A DNA stretch of 64,000 bases from Ignavibacteriota bacterium (GTDB lineage: Bacteria > Bacteroidota > Ignavibacteria > Ignavibacteriales > Melioribacteraceae): assembly GCA_016716225.1 (NCBI GenBank), contig JADJWT010000001.1, positions 2,242,501-2,306,500 of the forward strand, read 5' to 3'. Made by a program: the position numbers and the translations under genes. Each line of letters begins with the position of its first letter. Positions within the stretch are counted from its first letter, which is position 1. Of this stretch, positions 8,888 through 17,264 are shown piece by piece. Below the pieces are notes generated by a model. It was not told where the DNA came from, made no database searches, and worked only from the letters and a program-made list of their open reading frames with translations.

Positions 8888-11470
8888 TTAAAATCCCTTT
8901 CCAAATTGGAAATGAAATTCCCATTTAGGATCTTCGCCATCGACAGCTTTTCTGTCAAAACCGTATCCATAATCAAATCCAATTAAACCAATTGGATTTA
9001 TTAAAATTCTTGCTCCAATTCCGGCAGATTTTCTTAAATTAAATAAATCTGCTGTAGGAAGATCTTCAAAAGTATTTCCAGCTTCTGCAAATGCTAAAAC
9101 ATAAATTGGCATTGGTTCAAGTGTAAGAGCTGCTCTAATTTCTGCAGTATATTTTGTTTTTACTCTTCCGCCAATTGTTAAACCTGTACTGCTTTGCGGA
9201 CCAACGGATCTATCTGCATAACCTCTTAAGGGAGTTGTTGCAATTACTAAACCGTTTCCACCCATGTAGAAAAATTCAAATGGTTGTATTGTTGTTCCTT
9301 CAACAATTTCATGAATATATCCAATATCAATATTGGAATAAAATGTTAAACGATTTGAATTAAATAATCTTCTATACCAATCCGCTGAAAATTCAATTTT
9401 GTAATAATCAACATCACCGGGTAGTATTGGTCCTCCGGATAATTCTCCGCTTAACAAGAATTTTGATCCGATTGAAGGGAAAATTGGATTATCAATATCA
9501 TTTCGTGATATATTAATTCCACCGGTATATTGGCGCGAAATTCCTTCTGCATAATAACTTCTTCCGTCAATAACATCATTATATTGAAATCTTAGCAATC
9601 CTTGAATATAAAATCTATCATCCGGCCAAGTTAATCGTCTTCCGGCGCGTAATGAAATTCCACTTTGTCTTAAGTAGTAAATATATTGTTGTCTTGTATC
9701 AAATAAATCAAATCCAAGGGATGTTGGTGTATCCATAAACCAAGGTTCTGTAAAACCTAAAGTAAAAGTTCTATAATAATTTCCTACTCCAAATTGCCAG
9801 CTAAAATTAACTATTTGTCCGCCGCCAAGTTGAAAAGGTTCCGTGATAGAAAAGTTTGTTAACGTAACTCCAACAGATCCGCTAAATCCGTAAGATTCGC
9901 TGTAACCCACCGAAGCGTTAATAAAATCACTTGATTTTTCTTCAACATTATATAACAGATTTACAATACTATCAGTTGCTGGTCTGTAATCTACTCCTTT
10001 TTGATAAAGTTTTTCTACATTAAAATAGTTAAGATTTGCAAGTTGCTGAATACTTCTGAAGATATTGCTTCTTCTAAAATAATCACCCGGAATTGTATAA
10101 AGTTCTCTTCTAATAACTTTATCTTTTGTTCTATCATTTCCGTTTATTTCAACTTTACCGATTCTAAATTGATTATTTTCAGAAACTTTTATTGAAATAT
10201 CTATTGAATCTTCTGCAACTTTATTTTCAGTAGCTTCTTGACGGTAAGTTAAATATCCATTATCTAAATAAAGAGAAGCAACATCTGTTTGGGCTTGATT
10301 TCCGGATAAATTTTGATTAAACAATTCCAAATTATAAATGTCACCTTTTTGAAATCCAAGTCTTTCCGTTAAAATTGCACTTGGATAAACCGTGTTTCCA
10401 ATCCACTCAATATTTCTGATTTTATATTGCGGTCCTTCATACACATTCAAAGCAATATCCATAAATTTTTTATCATCTGAAAGTTTTATTGAGTCATCTA
10501 AAATTTCAAAATCTCTATAACCATTTTTTTGATAAAATGTTGTAAGCAATTTTTTATCTTCCACAAAATCTTCTTTTTTAAAATTAGCAGAACTCCAAAA
10601 TCTCCACCATGCATCTTGAACGGTTTCTTCAAGCTCTGATCTTAAATCATCATCTTCAAATGCTTCATTTCCGTTAAAAGAAATTCTTTGAATAATTACT
10701 TCATCACCTTCTTCAACATCTAAAACAAGAAGCAATCTTTCTTTTATTCTTGAGATAATATTTGATCTTCTTTCCGGACTGTATTCATAAATTGTTTCTT
10801 CAATATCATTTGGATTGTTAATATTAACCCAAGTAACAATTATTTCTTCGTCGGTTGTATCAGCTTTTTGAAATGAAAATTTTTGCGGAGTTATAATTGC
10901 GTTTAAATATCCGTCATCAATATATAATTCCTTAACTTTTGTAATGATTCTTTTTATTTCTTGTGGTTTTAACGTTTGTCCGCTAATAAAAGAAATTTCT
11001 TTGGTAATATCTTCTTCGTCAATTTCATCATTTCCACGGAAAATAACTTTTTCCATTCTTTGAAATTCTTTTACTTTAATTAGAAGGAAAACACCGGTAT
11101 CAATTTTTTTATCAATTAAAATTTGAACATCTTCAAAAATTCCTAATCCCCAAAGTCTTTTAATCGCATTATTCGTAGCATCACCAGGAATTTCTAATTC
11201 GCCGCCTTCCTTCAAACCACTGTTTGCAATAATTGTATTTGCATCGGCGGTTTTGTTACCTTCAACTGTAATTCCTAAAATTTTATAATTTACTCTATTA
11301 AACTGTGCAAAAGTTATTGAGTTAAAAATTAAAAATGTTACAAACAGATGAATAAACAGGTTGTTTGGTATGTGTTTCTTATGTCTGAATTTTTTTGCGG
11401 GTATCAGAAACCTGTTTACTGATGAGTCCAAATCTTCTCTCTCTATTTTGATAATCTTCAATTGCTTCAA
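8888..11470 (-). CDS. bamA: Outer-membrane protein assembly factor BamA
   Basis: BamA folds and inserts beta-barrel proteins into the outer membrane. After a signal segment (LFIHLFVTFLIFNSITFAQ) come five POTRA-like repeats, each with a G-N-x element (GNKTADANTI, GNDEIDEEDI, GNEAFEDDDL, GNTVYPS, GNDRTKDKVI). The Omp85 barrel follows from about residue 500 and ends in an aromatic beta-signal, FHFQFGKGF. The longest frame begins at a TTG overlapping uppS by 92 bases. No ATG or GTG lies before the signal peptide, so the start is one of the TTG codons at 11470, 11461 or 11431. Placement between uppS and ompH is classic. Confidence 0.95.
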   Translation of the reverse strand: MKQLKIIKIEREDLDSSVNRFLIPAKKFRHKKHIPNNLFIHLFVTFLIFNSITFAQFNRVNYKILGITVEGNKTADANTIIANSGLKEGGELEIPGDATNNAIKRLWGLGIFEDVQILIDKKIDTGVFLLIKVKEFQRMEKVIFRGNDEIDEEDITKEISFISGQTLKPQEIKRIITKVKELYIDDGYLNAIITPQKFSFQKADTTDEEIIVTWVNINNPNDIEETIYEYSPERRSNIISRIKERLLLVLDVEEGDEVIIQRISFNGNEAFEDDDLRSELEETVQDAWWRFWSSANFKKEDFVEDKKLLTTFYQKNGYRDFEILDDSIKLSDDKKFMDIALNVYEGPQYKIRNIEWIGNTVYPSAILTERLGFQKGDIYNLELFNQNLSGNQAQTDVASLYLDNGYLTYRQEATENKVAEDSIDISIKVSENNQFRIGKVEINGNDRTKDKVIRRELYTIPGDYFRRSNIFRSIQQLANLNYFNVEKLYQKGVDYRPATDSIVNLLYNVEEKSSDFINASVGYSESYGFSGSVGVTLTNFSITEPFQLGGGQIVNFSWQFGVGNYYRTFTLGFTEPWFMDTPTSLGFDLFDTRQQYIYYLRQSGISLRAGRRLTWPDDRFYIQGLLRFQYNDVIDGRSYYAEGISRQYTGGINISRNDIDNPIFPSIGSKFLLSGELSGGPILPGDVDYYKIEFSADWYRRLFNSNRLTFYSNIDIGYIHEIVEGTTIQPFEFFYMGGNGLVIATTPLRGYADRSVGPQSSTGLTIGGRVKTKYTAEIRAALTLEPMPIYVLAFAEAGNTFEDLPTADLFNLRKSAGIGARILINPIGLIGFDYGYGFDRKAVDGEDPKWEFHFQFGKGF

Positions 11471-12173
11471 TTAAGTTTTTACAAGTAAAATCTGGCCAAA
11501 GTACTTTTGAAACGTAAAGCTCAGAATAAGCTATTTGCCAAATTAAAAAATTGCTAATTCTGTGTTCACCGCCGCTTCTAATCATTAAATCCGGATCTGG
11601 AATTCCAGCGGTTGTTAAATTTTTTGAAAAAAATACTTCGTTGATATCTTCAACCTTAACCTTTCCATCTGCAAAATATTGTGCAATTTTCTTAACTGCT
11701 TCAATAATTTCCCAACGACCACTATAACTTAAAGCTAAATTTAAAACAAGAGCATCATTATTTTTAGTTTTTTGTTTAGCTTGTTCAAGTTCATTTTGTA
11801 CAATTTTTGGTAAACTTTCTGAGTTACCAATTGCAACAATTTTTACATTATTTTTGTTGAGTTCATTGGTTTCATTTTTTAAACTTCTAACCATTAACCT
11901 CATTAAAGTAGAAATTTCTTGCTGAGGTCTATTCCAATTTTCCGTTGAAAAAGTATAAAGTGTTAGATACTGAACACCTAAATTGATGCAAGATTGCACC
12001 ATTGTTCTAACGGTTTCAACACCTCGTTTATGACCAGCAGCTCTTGGCAACCTTTTACTTTCTGCCCATCTACCATTGCCATCCATAATGATGGCAATAT
12101 GTTTAGGAATATTTCCTTTTACTTTTACAGCTTCAATTAACGCTAAGTCTTTTGAACTAAGTGTTTTGGACAA
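11379..12173 (-). CDS. uppS: Isoprenyl transferase (undecaprenyl diphosphate synthase)
   Basis: This cis-prenyltransferase extends farnesyl diphosphate to the C55 carrier lipid for peptidoglycan and LPS. The motif HIAIIMDGNGRWA (about residues 25-37) holds the catalytic Asp and the diphosphate-binding residues. LTLYTFSTENWNRP and the C-terminal DLMIRSGGEHRISNFLIWQ are the other conserved boxes. It is 264 residues with a TTG start and little visible Shine-Dalgarno. It is the promoter-proximal gene of the outer-membrane operon. Confidence 0.95.
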   Translation of the reverse strand: MSKTLSSKDLALIEAVKVKGNIPKHIAIIMDGNGRWAESKRLPRAAGHKRGVETVRTMVQSCINLGVQYLTLYTFSTENWNRPQQEISTLMRLMVRSLKNETNELNKNNVKIVAIGNSESLPKIVQNELEQAKQKTKNNDALVLNLALSYSGRWEIIEAVKKIAQYFADGKVKVEDINEVFFSKNLTTAGIPDPDLMIRSGGEHRISNFLIWQIAYSELYVSKVLWPDFTCKNLIEAIEDYQNRERRFGLISKQVSDTRKKIQT

Positions 12174-12208
12174 AAAATTCTCTCAACTTGTTTTAAATCC
12201 GAATTTGC

Positions 12209-12237
12209 AAAATAACCGACCTAAAACTAAATGTCAA
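12209..12237 (-). promoter_or_regulatory. Sigma-70-like promoter of the uppS-bamA-lpx operon
   Basis: On the minus strand, TTGACA (12232-12237) and TATTTT (12209-12214) are separated by exactly 17 bases, 36 bases before the uppS TTG. The same -35/-10 pair and spacing recur ahead of lexA, which strengthens the call. Confidence 0.65.
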
Positions 12238-12374
12238 GGTTCTTTAAATATAGATTACTTACTCAATTCAATTGGTTTGTACAATTTGATTGTGAATAAG
12301 TTCTCAAAAATTATTAAAAAATTTAGGTCAAAAATTAAGTTGGTAAATAATTATATTTTTTGCGAATTGAATTA

Positions 12375-12773
12375 CTAAGAGTTTTTATATTTGTTTTCAT
12401 CACTAATAGCAACTACTTTAATATTTTTTTGAGCTTCTGAGGTAAGATTTGTTAAACAAATTTTTACTTTATTAAATAATTCCTTTGGAACGCCAACAAA
12501 TAAAGTAACTTTGCTATTGGAAAACTTAGTATGCCGCGTAGCTAAAAATTCCAATTTAGAATAAACTTTCGGATCATTAAGTTCTTCTTCGGATAATGTA
12601 ACTCCGATGGCATATTTTTTCTTTAGTTTGCCAATTGCATCAACTTCATAATTCCCAATATTAGTCGGTTCCGGTAAATACTTCCCATATTTTCTGCTTA
12701 ATGTTAAATATCCATTCCGCCAAAAATGATTTACCAAATCATCTACTTTTCTTTGTCGTAAACTTTCTTTCAT
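12375..12773 (-). CDS. Conserved-looking hypothetical protein, possible degenerate PD-(D/E)XK-fold domain
   Basis: I do not recognise this 132-residue protein with certainty. Its N-terminal helix (RQRKVDDLVNHFWRNGYL) and the strand pair in YEVDAIGKLKKKYAIGVTL resemble the core of restriction-endonuclease-like folds, where an acidic residue is followed by a strand ending in E-x-K. Here that position reads G-V-T, so catalysis looks lost if the fold is right. A later VTLFVGVP strand and a C-terminal VVAISDE fit an alpha/beta domain. It has a good GGAG ribosome site and lies 15 bases after the WYL gene, as third gene of the lexA operon. Confidence 0.6.
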   Translation of the reverse strand: MKESLRQRKVDDLVNHFWRNGYLTLSRKYGKYLPEPTNIGNYEVDAIGKLKKKYAIGVTLSEEELNDPKVYSKLEFLATRHTKFSNSKVTLFVGVPKELFNKVKICLTNLTSEAQKNIKVVAISDENKYKNS

Positions 12774-12788
12774 ATCTAATCTCCAATA

Positions 12789-13028
12789 CTAATTTAAGAT
12801 TGGAATAATTGGAGAAAATTTTGATTTACCCAAAATTTTAATATTGAAAATTTTGTTAAACTCAAACATTTTTATTTCATTAGAAGAATTTACTCTTCCA
12901 TAAATAACTTTGTTCCCACTTTTATTTTTTGATAAATAATATGGTTCAACTTCAACTTGATTTAAATTATATAAGAATTTCAACCTTCTTCTTTGATTTA
13001 TAGCTGAATTAAAAATTTCTGTTTTCAT
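12789..13028 (-). CDS. Minimal WYL-domain-like protein
   Basis: This 79-residue protein has the layout of a WYL ligand-sensing domain and almost nothing else. INQRRRLKFLYN (about 10-21) matches the R-R-x-x-F-x-Y opening, VEVEPYYL (about 25-32) the V-x-P-x-x-L strand, and MFEFNKIFNIKIL the R/E-F-x-x-x-R-I strand. Such domains usually sit behind an HTH in regulators of defence or repair genes and bind nucleic acid or nucleotides. No HTH is present here. An AGGGG ribosome site lies before the ATG, and lexA ends 8 bases upstream. Confidence 0.62.
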   Translation of the reverse strand: MKTEIFNSAINQRRRLKFLYNLNQVEVEPYYLSKNKSGNKVIYGRVNSSNEIKMFEFNKIFNIKILGKSKFSPIIPILN

Positions 13029-13036
13029 TTTTCCCC

Positions 13037-13663
13037 TTAATTATAAGTTCTAAATACTGCAACAACTTTACCCAAAATTGAAAAATCATTTTTTCCTTTA
13101 ACAATTATTGGATCAAAATCTTTATTTGCCGGAATTAATTCAATTCGATCATTCTTTTTATAATATCTTTTTACCGTAGTATCATTATCGAGCATTGCAA
13201 TTACAATATCATTATTTATTGCATCATTTTGTTCTTTTACAATTACAGTATCACCTTCTAAAATTCCATCATCAATCATACTTTCACCACGAACTTTTAA
13301 TCCAAAATACTTAAAACCTTTCTTAATTAGACTTGCATCAATTAGCAAAGTTCCATCCATATTTTGATTAGATAAAACCGGATAACCAGCTGCAACTTTT
13401 CCAAGTATTGGTATTTCTACTGAATTATTTTCTTTTTTTGTATTAAATAGTGTATCAGATTTTTCTGTTAAAGTAATAGATCTGTTTGAATTAGTAAACA
13501 CATTTAAATATCCCTTTTTCACTAATGCATCAAGATGACGTTTAACACCGAATGTACTACTTATATTAAAATGACTTCCAATTTCTCTATAAGAAGGTGG
13601 AAATCCGTTTGTATCTACAAATTCTTTAATAAAATTTAGAATACTATTTTGGCGTTCAGTCAA
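13037..13663 (-). CDS. lexA: LexA SOS repressor
   Basis: LexA represses DNA-damage genes until RecA filaments trigger self-cleavage. The N-terminal winged helix (about 1-65) is followed by the Ala92-Gly93 cleavage site (KVAAGYP), Ser128 (GESMIDDG) and Lys165 (TTVKRY), so the autoprotease is intact. A longer frame runs upstream to 13723, but AGAGGT at 13668-13673 points to the TTG at 13663. The product then begins MTERQNS, as LexA proteins do, with 208 residues. It heads an operon with a WYL protein and an unknown protein, and probably regulates itself through the palindrome upstream. Confidence 0.94.
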   Translation of the reverse strand: MTERQNSILNFIKEFVDTNGFPPSYREIGSHFNISSTFGVKRHLDALVKKGYLNVFTNSNRSITLTEKSDTLFNTKKENNSVEIPILGKVAAGYPVLSNQNMDGTLLIDASLIKKGFKYFGLKVRGESMIDDGILEGDTVIVKEQNDAINNDIVIAMLDNDTTVKRYYKKNDRIELIPANKDFDPIIVKGKNDFSILGKVVAVFRTYN

Positions 13664-13683
13664 TTTTACCTCTAGTGTTATTT

Positions 13684-13707
13684 TGTACACTATAAAAATA
13701 GTGAACA
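13684..13707. promoter_or_regulatory. Candidate LexA operator (palindrome)
   Basis: TGTACACTAT, four A bases, then ATAGTGAACA form an inverted repeat with 10-base arms and one mismatch; the inner CACTAT/ATAGTG is perfect. It covers the -10 box of the lexA promoter and lies 21 bases before the lexA TTG, an ideal place for autorepression. Binding by LexA is inferred from position only. Confidence 0.6.
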
Positions 13708-13723
13708 AACGAGCACTTGTCAA
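13695..13723 (-). promoter_or_regulatory. lexA operon promoter
   Basis: On the minus strand, TTGACA (13718-13723) and TATTTT (13695-13700) are 17 bases apart, the same boxes and spacing as the uppS promoter. The -10 lies within the palindromic candidate operator, so a bound repressor would exclude RNA polymerase. Confidence 0.65.
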
Positions 13724-13758
13724 GTAAAAAAAATATTATTTTTTTTTGAAGATTTATA

Positions 13759-13787
13759 TTGACAATTATCAAAATTTTATGTTATGT
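13759..13787 (+). promoter_or_regulatory. Promoter of the kamA operon
   Basis: TTGACA at 13759-13764 is followed after 17 bases by TTATGT at 13782-13787 (TATGTA with an 18-base spacer). It faces kamA, divergent from lexA, and would give a 5' leader of roughly 95 bases before the ATG at 13891. Confidence 0.5.
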
Positions 13788-13890
13788 ATCGACGCAATTT
13801 TTTATAAATAATTAAATTTTTCGATGATTTATTATTCTTTAAATAACAATTATTTTCTAACAATTTTTGTAGAGAGGAAACATACAGTCA

Positions 13891-15252
13891 ATGGAAGAAT
13901 TGCAACTTTTTGGGGAGAAAGACGAGCCTCCGAGTTCGACCTATTCTCTAGAAACTTCAATAGAAGTTTCACCAACCAACATTCAAACAAAAACCTCATC
14001 AACTAATATTAGCACCTTATCGGAAAAGCTAAATAACAAATTTACCCAAAGACAAAAAACAAAAAACGAAGAAACAACTCTTAGTGTTGTAAGTAAATTA
14101 CTTTTTCCTATAAGTAAAAAAAGTCAGTCTTTCCGTAAAAAATATTATCCTACAATTACAAATGAACAATGGAATGATTGGCATTGGCAAGTTAGTAATA
14201 GAATTAGAACAATTGAAAAATTAGAAAGAATAGTAATTCTTTCTAAAGATGAAAAAGAAGGAATTCTTGCTCATAGAGGACCTTTGCCATTTGCAATTAC
14301 TCCATATTATGCAAGTTTAATTGATGGAATGGACGAAAACCAACCTTTAAGACGAACTGTAATTATGGTTAGAGACGAAGAAATTCTCTCACCTGGAGAA
14401 GCTGCAGATCCGTTAAATGAAGAAGGTGATTCCCCCGTAAAAGGTTTGGTACATAGATATCCTGACCGTGTATTATTTTTAGCAACTGGTTTTTGTTCTG
14501 TTTATTGTAGATATTGTACCCGATCAAGAATGGTTGGAAATCCCGGCGGTGAATATAAGCATGATCTCAAGCAATGGGAAAATGCAATTGATTATATAAA
14601 GTCACATCCAGAAATTAGAGATGTTTTAATTTCTGGTGGTGATCCACTAACTTTAGCTGATGATAAAATTGAGTGGCTACTTTCGCGATTGAGAAAAATC
14701 CCACATGTTGAATTTATTAGAATGGGTACAAAAGTACCGGTTGTCCTTCCGCAAAGAATTACTCCGGCTTTAACAAAAATATTGAAAAAATATCATCCGC
14801 TTTGGATGTCAATACATTTTACGCATCCTGATGAATTAACTCCGGAAGTTCAAGAAGCATGTTCTAGATTAGCTGATGCCGGAATTCCTTTAGGAAGTCA
14901 AACTGTATTATTGAAAGGTGTAAATGATTCAGTTGATATTCTAAAACCTCTTTACCAAGGCTTACTAAAGATAAGAGTAAAACCTTATTATTTATATCAA
15001 TGCGATCCGGTTCAAGGTACAGCACACTTTAGAACTCCAATTTCAAAAGGATTGGAAATGATTCAAGGTTTACGCGGACACACATCAGGTTACGCAGTTC
15101 CTCAGTATATTGTTGATGCACCTGGCGGCGGCGGTAAAATTCCTTTATTACCGGAATATTTTCAAGGCAGAGAAGGGAATTATATTTTATTGAAAAATTA
15201 TGAAGGGAAAATTTTTAAATATTATGATGAAATTTCTGAAATTCATCAATAA
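13891..15252 (+). CDS. kamA: KamA-family radical SAM enzyme, probable L-lysine 2,3-aminomutase
   Basis: This family uses a 4Fe-4S cluster, S-adenosylmethionine and PLP to move the alpha-amino group of an amino acid to the beta carbon. The cluster cysteines are C202, C206 and C209 (GFCSVYCRYC). Lys416 in PGGGGK is the PLP lysine. Asp372 (QCDPVQG) and Asp409 (VDAPGGGG) have the spacing of the two aspartates that bind the lysine side-chain amine in clostridial lysine 2,3-aminomutase and that differ in glutamate mutases, so lysine is the likelier substrate. An unusual Ser/Thr/Glu-rich extension covers about residues 1-60. It heads a cluster with two ATP-grasp ligases and a GNAT gene. Confidence 0.9.
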   Translation: MEELQLFGEKDEPPSSTYSLETSIEVSPTNIQTKTSSTNISTLSEKLNNKFTQRQKTKNEETTLSVVSKLLFPISKKSQSFRKKYYPTITNEQWNDWHWQVSNRIRTIEKLERIVILSKDEKEGILAHRGPLPFAITPYYASLIDGMDENQPLRRTVIMVRDEEILSPGEAADPLNEEGDSPVKGLVHRYPDRVLFLATGFCSVYCRYCTRSRMVGNPGGEYKHDLKQWENAIDYIKSHPEIRDVLISGGDPLTLADDKIEWLLSRLRKIPHVEFIRMGTKVPVVLPQRITPALTKILKKYHPLWMSIHFTHPDELTPEVQEACSRLADAGIPLGSQTVLLKGVNDSVDILKPLYQGLLKIRVKPYYLYQCDPVQGTAHFRTPISKGLEMIQGLRGHTSGYAVPQYIVDAPGGGGKIPLLPEYFQGREGNYILLKNYEGKIFKYYDEISEIHQ

Positions 15253-15274
15253 CTAAAAGGTAAATTGCGAATTA

Positions 15275-16270
15275 ATGAATATTGGAATTACTTTTGATCT
15301 TCGCGATCAATATTTGAAACTTGGTTTTGGTGAAGAAGAAACTGCTGAATTTGATAAAGAGAGTACAATTTCGGCAATTGATGATACTTTAAAAGAATTA
15401 GGTTACACAACAGAAAGAATTGGAAATATTTGGGATCTTACAAAAAAACTAAATAAAGGTAAATCTTGGGATTTAGTTTTCAATATTGCAGAAGGCTTAA
15501 GAGGAATTGGCAGGGAAGCACAAGTCCCTGCTATTCTTGATGCGTATAATATTCCATATACTTTTTCTGATCCGTTAGTTTTATCACTTACTCTTCATAA
15601 GGGAATGACAAAAAGAGTTTTGCGTGATTTAGGAATACCAACTCCAAATTTTTTTGAAGTTCACAAAATTGGAGATGTTAAAAAAGTAAAATTGAAATAT
15701 CCGTTATTTGCAAAACCTAATGCAGAAGGTACAGGAAAAGGGATTTCTGCAAAATCAAAAATCAAAAACAAAAAAGAACTTTTTGAAGTTTGTGAAAACC
15801 TCTTAACTACATTTAAGCAACCAGTTTTAGTTGAAGAATTTTTACCGGGAAGAGAATTCACAACAGGCGTAGTTGGAACTGGAGAAAATGCAAAAGTTAT
15901 TGGTTCAATGGAAGTTATACTTTTAGATTCTGCAGAACCTGATGCTTATTCTTATGCAAATAAAGAAGATTGGCAAGGAAAAATTAATTACAAATTGGTA
16001 AATGATAAAGTTGTAAAGAAAGCTGAGAAATTTGTGCTTGATGCTTGGAAAGGTTTAGGATGCAGAGATGCGGGTCGAGTTGATGTTAGAGTTGATAGAA
16101 ATGGAATTCCAAATATAATTGAATTAAATCCGCTAGCGGGAATTCATCCGACACATTCTGATTTGCCAATTATCTGCTCAATGAAAAAAATTGAATATAG
16201 AACATTGTTGAATTGGATTATTGAAAGTGCATCAGAAAGAATTAAAATAAAAAATATTTCTGCAAAATAA
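15275..16270 (+). CDS. ATP-grasp ligase, D-alanine--D-alanine-ligase-like (first copy)
   Basis: ATP-grasp enzymes of this group activate a carboxylate as acyl phosphate and join it to an amine. Lys109 and Lys147 (FAKPNAEGTGKG) bind ATP, E187-E188 follow in LVEEFLPGREF, and Asp270, Glu283 and Asn285 (GRVDV and IELNPLAG) are the metal ligands. WDLVFNIAEGLRG at about 65-77 sits where Ddl binds its first substrate but does not match the usual Ddl sequence, so a substrate other than D-alanine is likely. It starts 22 bases after kamA and is 331 residues, near normal Ddl length. It could still be an atypical Ddl. Confidence 0.83.
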   Translation: MNIGITFDLRDQYLKLGFGEEETAEFDKESTISAIDDTLKELGYTTERIGNIWDLTKKLNKGKSWDLVFNIAEGLRGIGREAQVPAILDAYNIPYTFSDPLVLSLTLHKGMTKRVLRDLGIPTPNFFEVHKIGDVKKVKLKYPLFAKPNAEGTGKGISAKSKIKNKKELFEVCENLLTTFKQPVLVEEFLPGREFTTGVVGTGENAKVIGSMEVILLDSAEPDAYSYANKEDWQGKINYKLVNDKVVKKAEKFVLDAWKGLGCRDAGRVDVRVDRNGIPNIIELNPLAGIHPTHSDLPIICSMKKIEYRTLLNWIIESASERIKIKNISAK

Positions 16271-16281
16271 ATTTCCACTAA

Positions 16282-17253
16282 ATGAAAGTTTTAATTGTTT
16301 ATAATCTTCCTTCAGAAAAAAATGCCGCAGATGATTTAGATGTTCTTGCTCAAGTAAATGCAGTTGAAAAATCCTTAATAGAATTAGGTCACTCAACAGT
16401 AAAATTTGGTGTTGATTTAAATCTTGAAATGTTTGAAAACTTTCTACATCAATATAAACCAGACTTCGTTTTTAATTTAGTTGAATCAATTAATGGTGTA
16501 GAAAAATATCTTCATTTTATTCCTGTAATTTTAGAAAAATTGAAAATCCCATTCACGGGCGGAAATTCAGAATCGCTTTATGTAACAACAAATAAAGTTC
16601 TAACAAAAAAAATATTCGATTTACAAAATATTCCAACTCCTAAATGGTTTACATCAAAGAATTTTTCAAATAAATTAAATTTTCAAATACCATGTATAAT
16701 TAAACCAATTTTTGAAGATGCTTCGGTCGGACTTGATGACACTTCAGTAATTTTTGAAAATCAGAAATTAAATGAAGAATTAACCAATCGAATAAAAAAC
16801 TATGGCGAATGTTTTGTTGAAGAATTTATTGATGGAAGAGAATTTAATATTTCCATTATTGAAACGAAAAAAGATCCATTGGTTTTACCAATAGCAGAAA
16901 TTAAATTTGAAGATTATCCAGAGAATAAACCAAAGATTGTGAGTTATGATGCAAAGTGGAATGAAGAATCTTTCGAGTATTCTCACTCAATTAGATATTT
17001 TGAAAATAAGGAAACAGATAAAAGTCTTTTTGAAAAACTTAGAAATATAACAATTGATTGTTGGGAAAAATTTAATTTAAATGGTTATGCACGAGTTGAT
17101 TTTAGAGTTGATAAAAATAATAATGTTTATGTTTTGGAAATAAATGTAAATCCATGCATTTCTCCAGATAGCGGATTTTATGCGGCTAGTGAAAAATTTG
17201 GCTGGAGTTATACTAAAATGGTTGATGTGATTTTAAATTCAGAAATAAAATGA
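16282..17253 (+). CDS. ATP-grasp ligase, D-alanine--D-alanine-ligase-like (second copy)
   Basis: A diverged paralogue of the preceding enzyme, 11 bases downstream. It shares the DFVFNLVESINGV segment (about 61-73), the ATP-binding Lys105 and Lys141 (IIKPIFEDASVG), E180-E181 in FVEEFIDGREF, and the metal ligands Asp273 and Glu286 (ARVDF and LEINVNPC). The glycine-rich loop is shorter (EDASVG against EGTGKG), which suggests a different substrate. Two such ligases in series would allow two successive amide bonds. The order after an aminomutase suggests one substrate is a beta-amino acid, which is inference. Confidence 0.82.
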   Translation: MKVLIVYNLPSEKNAADDLDVLAQVNAVEKSLIELGHSTVKFGVDLNLEMFENFLHQYKPDFVFNLVESINGVEKYLHFIPVILEKLKIPFTGGNSESLYVTTNKVLTKKIFDLQNIPTPKWFTSKNFSNKLNFQIPCIIKPIFEDASVGLDDTSVIFENQKLNEELTNRIKNYGECFVEEFIDGREFNISIIETKKDPLVLPIAEIKFEDYPENKPKIVSYDAKWNEESFEYSHSIRYFENKETDKSLFEKLRNITIDCWEKFNLNGYARVDFRVDKNNNVYVLEINVNPCISPDSGFYAASEKFGWSYTKMVDVILNSEIK

Positions 17254-17264
17254 ATTGAATAAAT

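Noticed and set aside
13664..13723. 20-residue N-terminal extension of LexA
   Set aside because: It would run through the promoter -10 box and the palindrome. AGAGGT before the TTG at 13663 and the family start MTERQ support the shorter protein.
13824..14006. Plus-strand 60-codon frame at the start of kamA
   Set aside because: It overlaps the kamA start in another frame and has no recognisable content; kamA has the better ribosome site.
13891..15252. Glutamate 2,3-aminomutase or EpmB as identity for the KamA protein
   Set aside because: The two lysine-side-chain aspartates are kept, and there is no EF-P or EpmA gene nearby. Lysine mutase is favoured but not proven.
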